Positions 7,944-16,309 of a DNA stretch of 64,000 nucleotides are shown here, one piece after another. Positions within the stretch are counted from its first letter, which is position 1. The number at the start of each line of letters is the position of its first letter. Origin of the DNA: JAOPZW01 sp963789015 (GTDB lineage Bacteria > Actinomycetota > Thermoleophilia > Solirubrobacterales > Solirubrobacteraceae); NCBI GenBank assembly GCA_963789015.1, contig CAWBIU010000001.1, positions 930,001 to 994,000 of the forward strand, written 5' to 3'. Below the pieces are notes generated by a model, which saw only the letters and a list, made by a program, of their open reading frames with translations, did no database searches and was not told where the DNA came from. A program made the translations under genes and the position numbers.

Positions 7944-8792
7944 TCAGGACGCTCGCCGAACGACGACGGTGCCGACCGACGTGCGCGCGCGCACCTCGAC
8001 GGTGTCCGTCGCCGACCCCGGCGCCTCGGCCGCGTCGAGCGTGTTCTCGACGCGCCCGGCGCCGGCGCTCAGGTCCAGCCAGGCTGCGACGCCCTCGCGG
8101 ATGCCGACCTCGAGGTCGCCGATGTGGGTCTCGGCGACGACCGAGCCGCGCTCGACGGCGCCCAGGCGGACGTCGCCGTTGGCCGACTTGGCGGCGACGC
8201 CGGCGCGCGCGACGTCGACGGCGATGCTGCCGTTGGCCGCGCGCACGCGCAGGTCGCCGCCGGCCACGCCGACCCAGGTGTCGCCGTTGGAGTTCTTGAT
8301 CACCGCCCCGCGGTCGAGCTCGCGCAGGCGCACGTCGCCCGAGCCGGCGCTGACCTCGGTGTCGCCCGTCGCGTGCTCGACGCTGACGTCGCCGGTGCCG
8401 CTCTTGAGGTTCAGCGTGCCGCTCTCGTCGAGCCGGATGTCGCCGAGGCCGGTCTTGATCCGGCAGTGGCCGAGCCGGCCCTCGCCGTGGAAGTCGGCCG
8501 ATGCGCCGGTGCCGTTGACGGCCGAGCCGGCCGGCAGCGCGATCGCGACGTCGATCGAGCCGCCGTCCCTGCGGCTCAGCCACGAGCGCAGCCGCGGCGC
8601 GCGGACGAGCAGCTCGTCGTGGGCGAACTCGACGCGCGTGAGCTCGGCGGCCCTGACGTCCTCCTCGTTGGAGGCGTCGCTGGGGCGCACCTCGACGGTC
8701 GTCGCGCCGGGGCGCCCGGCGCTGAGACGGACGTCGCCGAGGGCGAGCTCGACGTTGGCGGTGATCGGCTGGGGTGTGTCGAAGGTCGGCAT
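7944..8792 (-). CDS. DUF4097-type beta-repeat protein
   Basis: A 282-residue protein without signal peptide or membrane helix, made of a repeating short-strand pattern (GDVRL, SGTGDVSVEHATGDTEVSAG, GSGDVRLRELDRG, SNGDVRLGAVERG) typical of DUF4097/Toast-rack beta-helix proteins. The function of this family is unknown; members often travel with a small transcription factor. Here the upstream gene on the same strand, 65 bp away, encodes a ribbon-helix-helix protein, and the two probably form one transcription unit. Confidence 0.85.
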   Translation of the reverse strand: MPTFDTPQPITANVELALGDVRLSAGRPGATTVEVRPSDASNEEDVRAAELTRVEFAHDELLVRAPRLRSWLSRRDGGSIDVAIALPAGSAVNGTGASADFHGEGRLGHCRIKTGLGDIRLDESGTLNLKSGTGDVSVEHATGDTEVSAGSGDVRLRELDRGAVIKNSNGDTWVGVAGGDLRVRAANGSIAVDVARAGVAAKSANGDVRLGAVERGSVVAETHIGDLEVGIREGVAAWLDLSAGAGRVENTLDAAEAPGSATDTVEVRARTSVGTVVVRRAS

Positions 8793-8857
8793 ACGGATGC
8801 CCTCCTGCCGGGTCAGGGTCGGAATGTGGTCGGTGGGGGACGGGCCGGGCGCTCGGG

Positions 8858-9361
8858 TCAGCGGACCCAGCCGGTGTAGGTCTGACCGATGCGGCCGCCG
8901 CGCGGCCGCCGGTCACGGTCGTCGCGGGCCAGAGCGGCGCCGAGCACGCGGACGAGCCACGCGTTGACCGACAGCCGCTCACGGCCCGCTGCCTGCTCGA
9001 TGCCGGCCTTGAGCTGCTCGGGCAGGCGCAGGTTGATGCGCGCGGTCGCGCTCTCGTCGCCCTCGGCGGGCGCGGGCGGCGGCGCGACCTCGCCGGCCGG
9101 CTCGGCGGGCGCGTCGGCCGGCGCCGGCGTGACGACGAACTCGGGCGCGCCGGCGCGCAGTCGCAGCTCGACCGAGCCGGGAGCCATCTCGAGCGTGATC
9201 TCGTCCGCGGCGGCCGACAGCGCCTCGAGCAGCGACAGCCGCAGCGCGGATTCGAGCGGCGCGGTCAGCCGCTCGGCCAGCTCGCGGGCGTCCTCGCCGC
9301 CGGCGGCGGCCGCGACGGCGAGCTCGCGGCGGATGTTCTCCACATGAGGCGTCAGGTCCAT
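8858..9361 (-). CDS. Ribbon-helix-helix (HicB/Arc-like) regulator with long N-terminal domain
   Basis: A 167-residue protein. Residues about 108-145 (TARINLRLPEQLKAGIEQAA followed by SVNAWLVRVLGAAL) form a ribbon-helix-helix DNA-binding domain. The N-terminal 75 residues are predicted helix and strand of unknown role, joined by an Ala/Pro linker (about 78-105). The C-terminal tail is basic. No toxin gene is adjacent, so this is probably not a HicAB pair. The downstream DUF4097 gene is its likely partner. Two 11-bp-spaced palindromic sites lie 10 bp upstream of the ATG, an arrangement typical of RHH autoregulation. Confidence 0.82.
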   Translation of the reverse strand: MDLTPHVENIRRELAVAAAAGGEDARELAERLTAPLESALRLSLLEALSAAADEITLEMAPGSVELRLRAGAPEFVVTPAPADAPAEPAGEVAPPPAPAEGDESATARINLRLPEQLKAGIEQAAGRERLSVNAWLVRVLGAALARDDRDRRPRGGRIGQTYTGWVR

Positions 9362-9370
9362 GGCACCAGT

Positions 9371-9391
9371 ATGACATCATTATGACGTCAT
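9371..9391. promoter_or_regulatory. Tandem 11-bp operator for the RHH regulator
   Basis: ATGACATCAT (9371-9380) and ATGACGTCAT (9382-9391) are two 10-bp near-palindromes repeated with an 11-bp period, one turn of DNA. Ribbon-helix-helix dimers typically bind such tandem sites cooperatively. The sites lie between the divergent RHH gene and the DUF899 gene and are strikingly AT-rich for this genome. Confidence 0.65.
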
Positions 9392-9486
9392 TACAAGGAC
9401 AGAATGGTGTCAGGTGGTGTCGCCTGATGAGAACGGCGCCGCCCCCGGGTCTACGGAGCAAGCATCCACACGACGAGAGGACGACC

Positions 9487-10224
9487 ATGAGCATCACCTT
9501 CCCCGGCGAATCCGCGCAGTACCGGGCCGAGCGCGAGCGGCTGCTCGAGCAGGAGGTCGAGCTGCGCCGGGCGATGGAGGCCGTCGCCGCCGCGCGCCGC
9601 GCCCTGCCGCCCGGCGGCGAGGTGCCCGAGGACTACGTCTTCCGAGGGCTGACCGCCGACGGCATCCCCGGCGACGTGCGCCTGTCGGAGCTGTTCGTGC
9701 CCGGCGGCGACTCGCTGGCCGTCTACAGCTACATGTTCCCGCGCGGCGCGGGCGACCCGCGACCCGGCCCCGCCGATGGCGAGACCGCCCGGCTCGACCT
9801 CGGCCAGGGCCCGTGCCCGTCATGCACCGCGCTGCTCGACCAGCTCGACGGCGCCGTCGAGCACGTCGAGCCGTTCATGGGCTTCGCGGTCGTCGCCCAG
9901 GCGCCGCTCGAGCACCTCCTGACGTTCGCCCGCGAGCGCGGCTGGCGCCGGCTGCGGCTGCTGTCCGCCGCCGGGACGACCTACAACCGCGACTACCACG
10001 GCGACGCCGGCGGGCCGCTGCCGATGATGAACGTCTTCCGCCGCGACGGCGGATCGATCCGCCACTTCTGGGGCTCCGAGCTGCTCTACGCGCCGACCGA
10101 GCCGGGGCAGGACACCCGCCACGTCGGCACGCTCGAGCCGTCGTGGAACCTGTTCGACATGACGCACGAGGGCCGCGGAGGCCCCGAGCGCGAGGAGCAG
10201 CTCAGCTACCCGGCCTGCCACTGA
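9487..10224 (+). CDS. DUF899 family thioredoxin-like protein
   Basis: A 245-residue DUF899 protein, a distant thioredoxin-fold family of unknown function. The typical pattern is present: VELRRAMEAVAAARRALPPGG, the EDYVFRG stretch, the core strand SLAVYSYMFP, a CPSC motif (GPCPSCTALLD) at the thioredoxin CXXC position, and a late NVFRRDGGSIRHFWGSELL. ATG at 9487 follows GAGAGG 6 bp upstream. The gene starts divergently from the RHH regulator and could share its operator region. Its 3' end overlaps the convergent oxidoreductase gene by 23 bp. Confidence 0.88.
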   Translation: MSITFPGESAQYRAERERLLEQEVELRRAMEAVAAARRALPPGGEVPEDYVFRGLTADGIPGDVRLSELFVPGGDSLAVYSYMFPRGAGDPRPGPADGETARLDLGQGPCPSCTALLDQLDGAVEHVEPFMGFAVVAQAPLEHLLTFARERGWRRLRLLSAAGTTYNRDYHGDAGGPLPMMNVFRRDGGSIRHFWGSELLYAPTEPGQDTRHVGTLEPSWNLFDMTHEGRGGPEREEQLSYPACH

Positions 10225-11669
10225 ACGCGGCGATCACGTCGGTGAAGCGCGCGACCGACTCGGGTCCGCCGGCGTCGGCGAGGCCGACGATCTCGGTCTG
10301 GACGCCCGCCTCGGCGAGCTCGCGCAGCCGCCCGACGTGCTCCTCGACGGTCGCCGAGCCCGGCCCGTCCCGTTCCTCGGCCCGCGCCACGACGCGGGCC
10401 GAGGCCAGATGGGTGATGCGCACGGCGGCGGGATCGCGGCTCTCGGCGGCGCAGTGCTCGCGCAGGACGCCGACCTTCCGGCGCACGGTGTCCGCGTCGC
10501 CGAACAGGTTGCACGCGTCGGCGTGCCGGGCGACGAGGCGCAGCGTGCGCTTCTCGCCCGAACCGCCGACGAGGATCGGGATGCGCTCCTGAAGCGGGCG
10601 CGGGTAGCACGTCGCCTCGGCGACGGTCACCGTGCGGCCCTCGAAGCGCGGCGCGCCCGGGCCCCACATCAGTGGCAGCAGCTCGAGCGCGTCCTCCAGG
10701 CGGGCGAAGCGGTCGGCCAGCGGCGGGAAGTCCCAGCCGTAGAGGCGGTGCTCGCGCTCGAACCAGGCGGCGCCGATCCCGCACATCGCGCGCCCGCCGG
10801 AGAGGACGTCGAGCGTGGCGACGATCTTGGCCAGGTGGGCGATGTTGCGGTACGTGATCCCGGTGACGAGCGTGCCCAGGCGGATGCGCTCGGTGACGCC
10901 GGCGAGATAGCCGAGCGTCGTGTGGCTCTCGAGCATGTCCTCCCACTCGCGGCCGATCTGCGGGATCTGGAGCACGTGGTCCATCACCCACAGGCTCGTG
11001 AAGCCCGCGTCCTCGGCCGCGCGCGCGATCTCGGCGAGCGCCGAGGCGGTCGTGGCCGGGTGGCCGGGGAAGTCGAAGCGCGGGATCTGCAGGCCGAACT
11101 CGAGCGTCATCGGGTCCTCTCGCTGGCGGGCGGCGGCCTCGGGCGCGGTCACGAGGTCGGGTGGGACGAGCGTCACGGGCGCGGCGGCGTGGACGCCGGC
11201 GAAGCCCTCGCCGGCCAGCCGGGAGGCCGCCTCGGCGGCCTCGCGGATCTGGCCGGTCACGACCTTGCTCGGGACGGGTGTGGCGCGCGCCCGGTTGCGC
11301 TCGCGCACGACCGCCGCGGGCGGATCGAGGACGATCGCGTGGACGGGCACGCGGTGGCGCTCGGCCAGCGCCCGCCACGCCGAGCGACGGCGCTCGTCGA
11401 GGCCGGTCGAGTCGATCACCGTCGTCAGCCGCCGCGCGAGGCGCTTGGCCACGATCAGGTCGAGCACCTCGAAGGCGTCGCGGCTCGCGCGCTGGTCGCG
11501 CTCGCCGCATGCCGACGACGGCGCGCAGCCGGTCGGACGAGACGATCTGGTCGGGCTCGAACCAGCGCGCCGCCCAGTCCGACTTGCCCGAGGCGGTCGC
11601 GCCGACGACCACGACGAGACACGGGTCGGGGAGGCGCACCGGCGGGCCGTCGAGCAGGGTCTCGCCCAT
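10202..11669 (-). CDS. P-loop kinase fused to F420-dependent LLM-class oxidoreductase (frame broken near 11504)
   Basis: The N-terminal ~160 residues are a polynucleotide-kinase-like ATPase (Walker A GATASGKSDWAARWF, then SSDRLRAVVG and VIDSTGLDERRR). From about 165 on it is a luciferase-like F420-dependent oxidoreductase of the Rv1855c/TIGR03560 type (LQIPRFDFPGHPATTASALA, FTSLWVMDHVLQIP, RIRLGTLVTGITYRNIAHLA, ILVGGSGEKRTLRLVARHAD). The frame shifts once after AVVG; restoring a CG near 11504 joins the two parts into one protein of about 488 residues. I believe such fusions exist in other actinobacteria. The role of the kinase half is unknown. Confidence 0.8.
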
Positions 11670-11738
11670 GCGCGGGTCCTACCACAGCGCCGTGCGGGGA
11701 CCGGCTCGCATCCGGGCGAAGTCGCCTACAGTCGGCTG

Positions 11739-13785
11739 GTGGGAGGAGAGAGCGCCACGCTCGCCTGGCGCGGCGTGACCGCGGGCGTCGTCCTCGTCAC
11801 GGGGGGCCTGTGGGCGTGGTTCATCGCCGACCTGATCACGCCGGCGTCCGTGCTCGTGCCGTTGCTCGTGGGCCTGGCCGGGCTCCTCGGCGCGGCGGCG
11901 CTCGGCGGGGTGGCTGCGCTCGTCCTGCGGCTGCTGCGCGTGCGCATCGTCCCGGGCCACGTCGTGTGGGCCGTGGTCGCCGCGCTGCCGCTCCTGAACC
12001 TGATGACCCGCGGCGGCTTGAGCTCGGCCGCGCACCTGCTCGTCGTGCTCGTGGTCGTCGGCGCTTCGGCGCTCGCCGGCGGCGCGATCGCGTTGGTGGC
12101 GGCGGGCGGCTGGCGCCGGCGCACGCCGTCGGCGCGCGTCGCCGTCGGTCTCGCCCTCGTGGCCGGCGCCGGGACGCTGCTCGCCGGCGCCGCGCTGCTG
12201 GCCTGGAGCGGACCGGGCGCCGACCGCGAGCCCGTGGCGCCCGAGCGCGCGCTGGCCGCGGGCGACCCGTTCGCGCCGGGCCCGTACGGCGTGCGCCGCC
12301 TGACCTACGGATCGGGCACCGACCGCCACCGGCCCGAGTTCGCCGAGGGCGCCGCGCTGCGCACGCGGCCGGTCGACGGCTCGGGCGTCGTCGAGGGCTG
12401 GTCGGGCGTCGGCGGCCGGATGCGGACGGACTTCTGGGGCTTCGGGCCCAGCGACCTGCCGCTCGACGGGCGCGTCTGGTACCCCGCCGCGAAGGGCCGC
12501 TTCCCGCTCGTGCTCGTCGTCCACGGCGACCACCTGGCGTCCGACTTCTCCGACGGCGGCTACGCGTATCTCGGCGAGCGCCTGGCGAGCCGCGGCTTCA
12601 TCGTCGCCTCCGTCGACGAGAACTTCCTCAACTCGGCCGACGGCGACCTGTCGGCGATCGGCGTCTCGCGCTTCGGCCTGCAGGACGACATGGAGGCGCG
12701 TGCATGGCTGCTGCTCCAGCATCTGCGCGCGTGGCGCGCCTGGAACGACCGCCCCGGCAACCCGTTCTCGGGCCGTGTCGACCTCGGGCGCATCGCGCTC
12801 GTGGGCCACTCGCGCGGCGGCGAGGCGGTCGCCGCCGCGACCGTGCTGAACCGCCGCCCGGGGTACGGCTTCGCCATCCGCGCCGTCGGCGCGATCGCAC
12901 CGACCGACGACACCTTCCGCCCGGCGGGCCGTCCCGTCGCGCTCGACGGCGTCGACTACCTCGCGCTCGCCGGCTCGGCGGACGGCGATGTGCTGAGCTT
13001 CGGCGGCGCCGACCAGTACCGGCGCACGACGCTGCGCGCCGGCGACTTCAAGGCCGCGGTGCTCGTCGACCGCGCCAACCACAGCCAGTTCAACACGACG
13101 TGGGGCCGCTACGACTCCGGCTACGGGGCGGCGCGCCGGCTGCTCGGGACGAAGGCGCTGCTCGCGCCGGCCGACGAGCGTCGCGTCGCCGGCGTCTTCG
13201 TGTCGGCCTTCCTCGACGCGTCGCTGCGCGGCCGCCGCGGCGCGCTGCGGCTGCTGCGCGATCCCGGAGCGGGAGGCGCGTGGCTGCCGGACACGGTCAT
13301 CCTCAAGCACTTCGCCGACGCCGAGACCCGTTCGCTGATGCGCGGCGGGGTCACCGCGATCGAGTGGGACGGGCCCAGGGCGTTCACCGTGGCGCCCGCC
13401 GCACCGTCGCGCTCGATCGGGCCCGGCGGCGAGCTCGTGTTCTCGCTCGCCGACACCGGCCCGGCGAGCGACCCGATCGACCTGACCGTCGAGCTGACCG
13501 ACGGCGACGGCACCGTCGCGCGGATGCCGCTGAGCGCCAGCGCGCCGCTCGAGCCCGAGCTGACCACGCGCCACCTCAAGATCGGCGCGGCTCGAGGAGG
13601 GACCGGCGGGCGAGCCCGCCTTCCAGACCTACGCCCTCGCGCTCGCCGACTGGGCCCGCCGCGACCCGAGGTTCGACCCGGCCACGCTGCGGCGCGTGCG
13701 CTTCGTCTTCGACCGCACGCGCGCCGGCCGGATCCTGCTCGGCGACGTCGGCGTGCGCGATCGCACGCTGCCGGGCGGGGCGTAG
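11739..13785 (+). CDS. Membrane-anchored alpha/beta-hydrolase (frame broken near 13588)
   Basis: About 682 residues after repair. Five hydrophobic segments in the first ~150 residues are followed by an extracytoplasmic alpha/beta-hydrolase. The nucleophile elbow is VGHSRGGEAV, the oxyanion strand is LVLVVHGDHLASDF, and the likely catalytic His is in DRANHSQFN. This resembles large chlorophyllase/PAF-acetylhydrolase-like proteins. The last 65 residues (FQTYALALADWARR, RTLPGGA) lie in another frame; restoring a CG in GGCGCGG near 13588 joins them. The start is GTG 11739, so the two divergent start codons are 69 bp apart. The substrate is unknown. Confidence 0.78.
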
Positions 13786-13786
13786 C

Positions 13787-14320
13787 TCAGCCGGAGTCGT
13801 CGAAGGTGATCGTCGGCGGCGGGTCGGCCTGCTTGGGCTTCGGGGTTGCCTTCGGCCTGGGCTTCGGAGCGGCCTTCGGGGTCGGGGCGGGTGCCGGCGC
13901 CGGAGCCGGCGCGGGCGTCGTCACGGGCGGAGCAGTCGTCGTGGTCGTGGTCGTCGTCGACTCGGTGGTGGTCGTCGTCGCCACTGTGGGTCGGGCCGCC
14001 GCCCGCCGGCGCGCATCGGCGCGCCGGCGGGCCGCGGACGCCGCGCGCGCCCGGACAGCCCGACGGGCGGTGGCACGGCGGGCGGCGCGCCTGGCGCGCG
14101 CCGCGGCCTTGCGCTTCGAGACCTTCGCGGCCTTGCGCGCAGTGGAGTCCTGGTCCTGCTCGGGGCGCGGCGTCAGCTCGATCTCCCCGGCCGCGGGCGG
14201 CGCCGACGACGCGGGCGGCGCCGTGCTCCCCGACGAGGGCGAGCCGGTGAGGATCGTCCCGCACACCCAGCCCGCGAGGACGATGCCGATCGCGTAGGTG
14301 AGGATCCGCATGATGCTCAT
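13787..14320 (-). CDS. Small membrane-anchored Ala/Arg-, Thr- and Pro-rich protein
   Basis: A 177-residue protein of unknown function: one N-terminal membrane helix (ILTYAIGIVLAGWVCGTIL), then an Ala/Arg-rich basic stretch (about 70-110), a Thr run (TTTTTESTTTTTTTT) and an Ala-Pro/Lys-Pro repeat tail ending ITFDDSG. The layout suggests an anchor, a charged region and a flexible wall- or periplasm-spanning arm, but no domain is recognised. The ATG overlaps the stop of the PKD-domain gene (ATGA), so both are probably translated together. The start could also be the ATG three codons later. Confidence 0.7.
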   Translation of the reverse strand: MSIMRILTYAIGIVLAGWVCGTILTGSPSSGSTAPPASSAPPAAGEIELTPRPEQDQDSTARKAAKVSKRKAAARARRAARRATARRAVRARAASAARRRADARRRAAARPTVATTTTTESTTTTTTTTAPPVTTPAPAPAPAPAPTPKAAPKPRPKATPKPKQADPPPTITFDDSG

Positions 14321-15151
14321 GACGGCGGGCAGGCGGTCGGCGACCTGCTCAGCGTGATCAGGCAGCGGTCGGAGCGCTCGGGGACCGCGTTCTTGCGGAT
14401 CACGAAGCGCGTGTACTTGCCGATCCGCCCGTCCCGGCCGACGTAGATCTGGACGACGGCGCCGGGCTTCAGGCGGCGCTCCATCCCGTGGACGCGCACG
14501 ATCTGCGTCGTGCGGGCGACCTTGACGAGCGTCGCGCGGTCCTTGAAGCAGCCGCCGCCGTGGCACGTCACGCGCACGCGGGCGCCGCGCGGCACGCGCA
14601 CCGTCAGGCGGCGGATCGCGGCGCCGTCGCGGATCACGCGCCCCTGGAGGCGCACGACCGGGAAGGGCGCCAGCAGCTTCAGGCGCACGGTGCCGCGCGA
14701 CGTCGTCCCGGCGACCTCGGATGCCGGCACCGAGAACGTCGTCCCCGGCGCGACCCCGCCGGACGCGCCCGTGTCGGGCGGCGGCGGTTCGGTCACCGGC
14801 GACGGGTTGACCACGGTCAGCGGCCGGTTGATCGAGCCCATGCCGAAGAGCAGGTCGGTTGCGGTGAGCGTGACCTGCTTGACGCCGGTCGTGCGGAACG
14901 CCCACTGGACGTTGGAGAACAGCGCCGCCGGCCCCGAGAGCTCGGGGATGCCGTCGCCGTCGAAGTCCCACGACAGCAGGCCAGGTCGCCGTCGGCGTCG
15001 GTCGCCGTCGCCGCGAAGCTGATGACGTCGTCCGTGTCGGGGAGCGACGGGCTGGCGGTGAAGTCGACCACGGGCACCGCCGCGCCGGCGCCGGGACAGG
15101 CGCGGCGAGGGCGACGAGGACCACGACCGGGAGCAGGACGAAGCGCCTCAT
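14317..15151 (-). CDS. Secreted PKD-domain protein (frame broken twice)
   Basis: The signal peptide MRRFVLLPVVVLVALAAPVP is followed, in successive frames, by VVDFTASPSLPDTDDVISFA, then LLSWDFDGDGIPELSG (the WDFDGDG motif of PKD domains), and a C-terminal domain with FPVVRLQGRVIRDGAAIRRL and a possible disulfide (VTCHGGGCFKD). Restoring one base in the homopolymers at 15093-15095 and 14981-14982 gives one frame of about 278 residues. PKD domains are extracellular beta-sandwiches used in surface binding. The gene is coupled to the downstream membrane-anchored protein. Confidence 0.75.
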
Positions 15152-15200
15152 GTCGGACGAACGTCCACCTCGCCGTTCGCCTTGCAGCTGCCGTCCCCGG

Positions 15201-15216
15201 TGCCAGACGTCTGACA
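15201..15216. promoter_or_regulatory. 16-bp palindrome, candidate operator
   Basis: TGCCAGACGTCTGACA is a near-perfect palindrome (14 of 16 positions). It lies in the 232-bp gap between the divergent PKD-protein and FAH-hydrolase genes. No adjacent regulator gene identifies the protein that would bind. Confidence 0.4.
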
Positions 15217-15229
15217 CTCGCACGCGCAC

Positions 15230-15247
15230 TTGCGCCGTCTGGCGTAA
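15230..15247. promoter_or_regulatory. Second inverted repeat in the same gap
   Basis: TTGCGCC and GGCGTAA (6 of 7 paired) are separated by GTCT, 13 bp after the first palindrome. A possible -10 box, TATGAT, lies downstream at 15327-15332, 52 bp before the FAH-hydrolase ATG. Confidence 0.3.
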
Positions 15248-15383
15248 CCGATCGGCCGGAACGCTGTCCCTCTGCGCCCCGTTTCACGGGGTGTCGGGCG
15301 GACGCGCCTGCAATCGTTCGCCGACATATGATGCGGGCGGTCCGCGCCGAGTGGGTCGGCGCCCGGCGGAACGGAGGATCGGC

Positions 15384-16217
15384 ATGCGTCTGTACCGAGC
15401 GAGAACGGCGTCAGGGGTCCAGCACGCGGTGGAGCGCGACGGCGAGCTGCTCGCCCTCGACGGCTGCCCGGTGGACGACGAGCGCCTCGAGGCCACCGCG
15501 CGCGCGATCGCCGCGGGCGAGCGCGACGCTCCGGTTCTCGGGCCGGTCGCCGACGCCGATCTCGACGTGCCGTGGCGCCCGCGCGAGATCGTCGCCATCG
15601 GACTCAACTACCACGACCACATCCGCGAGACGGGCATGAAGACACCGACGGCGCCGCTCGTGTTCGCGAAGTTCCCGTCGAGCCTGTGCGGGACGGGCGA
15701 CGACATCGTCTTCGACCCGGAGCAGACGACGGCGCTCGACTGGGAGGTCGAGCTCGGGGTCGTCGTCGGGCGCACGATGCGCAACGTCGAGACCGCCGAC
15801 GCCCTCGACCACGTCCTCGGCTACACGATCGGCAACGACGTCTCCGCGCGCGACATCCAGATGGCGGAGGGCCAGTGGGTGCGGGCCAAGAGCTTCGACA
15901 CCTTCTGCCCGGTCGGCCCGTCGCTCGTCACCGCCGACGAGGTCCCCGACCCGCAGGCGCTCAAGCTCAGCACGAAGGTCAACGGCGAGGTCATGCAGGA
16001 CTCGTCGACCGACCTGATGATCTTCGGCGTCGCCGAGATCCTGTCGTTCTGCTCGAAGAGCTTCACGCTCGAGCGCGGCGACCTGATCCTCACCGGCACC
16101 CCGTGGGGCTGCGGCGGCTTCATGGACCCGCCGCGCGCGCTCAGCGGCGGCGACGTCATGGAGATGGAGATCGAGGGCCTCGGGCAGCTGCGCAACCCCG
16201 TCGTCGCCAGCGCGTAG
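15384..16217 (+). CDS. Fumarylacetoacetate hydrolase family protein
   Basis: A 277-residue FAH-fold enzyme (FAHD1/HpcE type). IGLNYHDHIRETG carries the His-Glu part of the metal/acid-base site; FDPEQTTALDWEVELGVVVG provides the metal-binding Glu residues, and YTIGNDVSARDIQ the Asp and Arg. KSFDTFCPVGP and LTGTPWGCGG are typical. Members cleave C-C bonds of acylpyruvates, decarboxylate oxaloacetate, or hydrate/isomerise meta-cleavage products. ATG at 15384 has CGGAGGA 5 bp upstream. It opens the catabolic region but no aromatic-ring genes are beside it, so the substrate is open. Confidence 0.9.
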   Translation: MRLYRARTASGVQHAVERDGELLALDGCPVDDERLEATARAIAAGERDAPVLGPVADADLDVPWRPREIVAIGLNYHDHIRETGMKTPTAPLVFAKFPSSLCGTGDDIVFDPEQTTALDWEVELGVVVGRTMRNVETADALDHVLGYTIGNDVSARDIQMAEGQWVRAKSFDTFCPVGPSLVTADEVPDPQALKLSTKVNGEVMQDSSTDLMIFGVAEILSFCSKSFTLERGDLILTGTPWGCGGFMDPPRALSGGDVMEMEIEGLGQLRNPVVASA

Positions 16218-16272
16218 CGCCGGCGAGCCGGCTCAGGGCGCAGGGACGGCGCTGCGCAACCACCGTTCGGTA

Positions 16273-16281
16273 GTGTCACTT
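16273..16281 (+). promoter_or_regulatory. GTGTCACTT site A
   Basis: GTGTCACTT lies 19-28 bp before the possible starts of the MFS gene. The same nine bases occur in two other intergenic regions of this gene region (18957-18965, inverted, and 30956-30964). It could be an operator or, given its GTCAC core, an ECF-type -35 element. Confidence 0.35.
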
Positions 16282-16309
16282 AACGGATGTCTCCCGGCCG
16301 GTGCGTGCC

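Noticed and set aside
8858..9361. HicB-type antitoxin of a toxin-antitoxin pair
   Set aside because: The RHH domain resembles HicB antitoxins, but no small toxin-like gene is adjacent on either side. The neighbour is a 282-residue DUF4097 protein.
9405..9427. TGGTGTC direct repeats and TCAGG/CCTGA arms as a further operator
   Set aside because: The repeats are short, GC-rich and imperfect in spacing, and such patterns arise often in this composition. Only the AT-rich 11-bp-spaced pair upstream of it is convincing.
13787..14320. Thr and Pro runs as a collagen-like or mucin-like tandem repeat
   Set aside because: The repeats are short, irregular and single-copy. They look like ordinary flexible wall-spanning linker sequence.
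10337..14446. Open frame of about 1,370 codons on the plus strand
   Set aside because: It is antisense to the oxidoreductase fusion and then out of frame with the alpha/beta hydrolase. The translation is Arg/Ala-rich low-complexity text without domains, an effect of high GC content.
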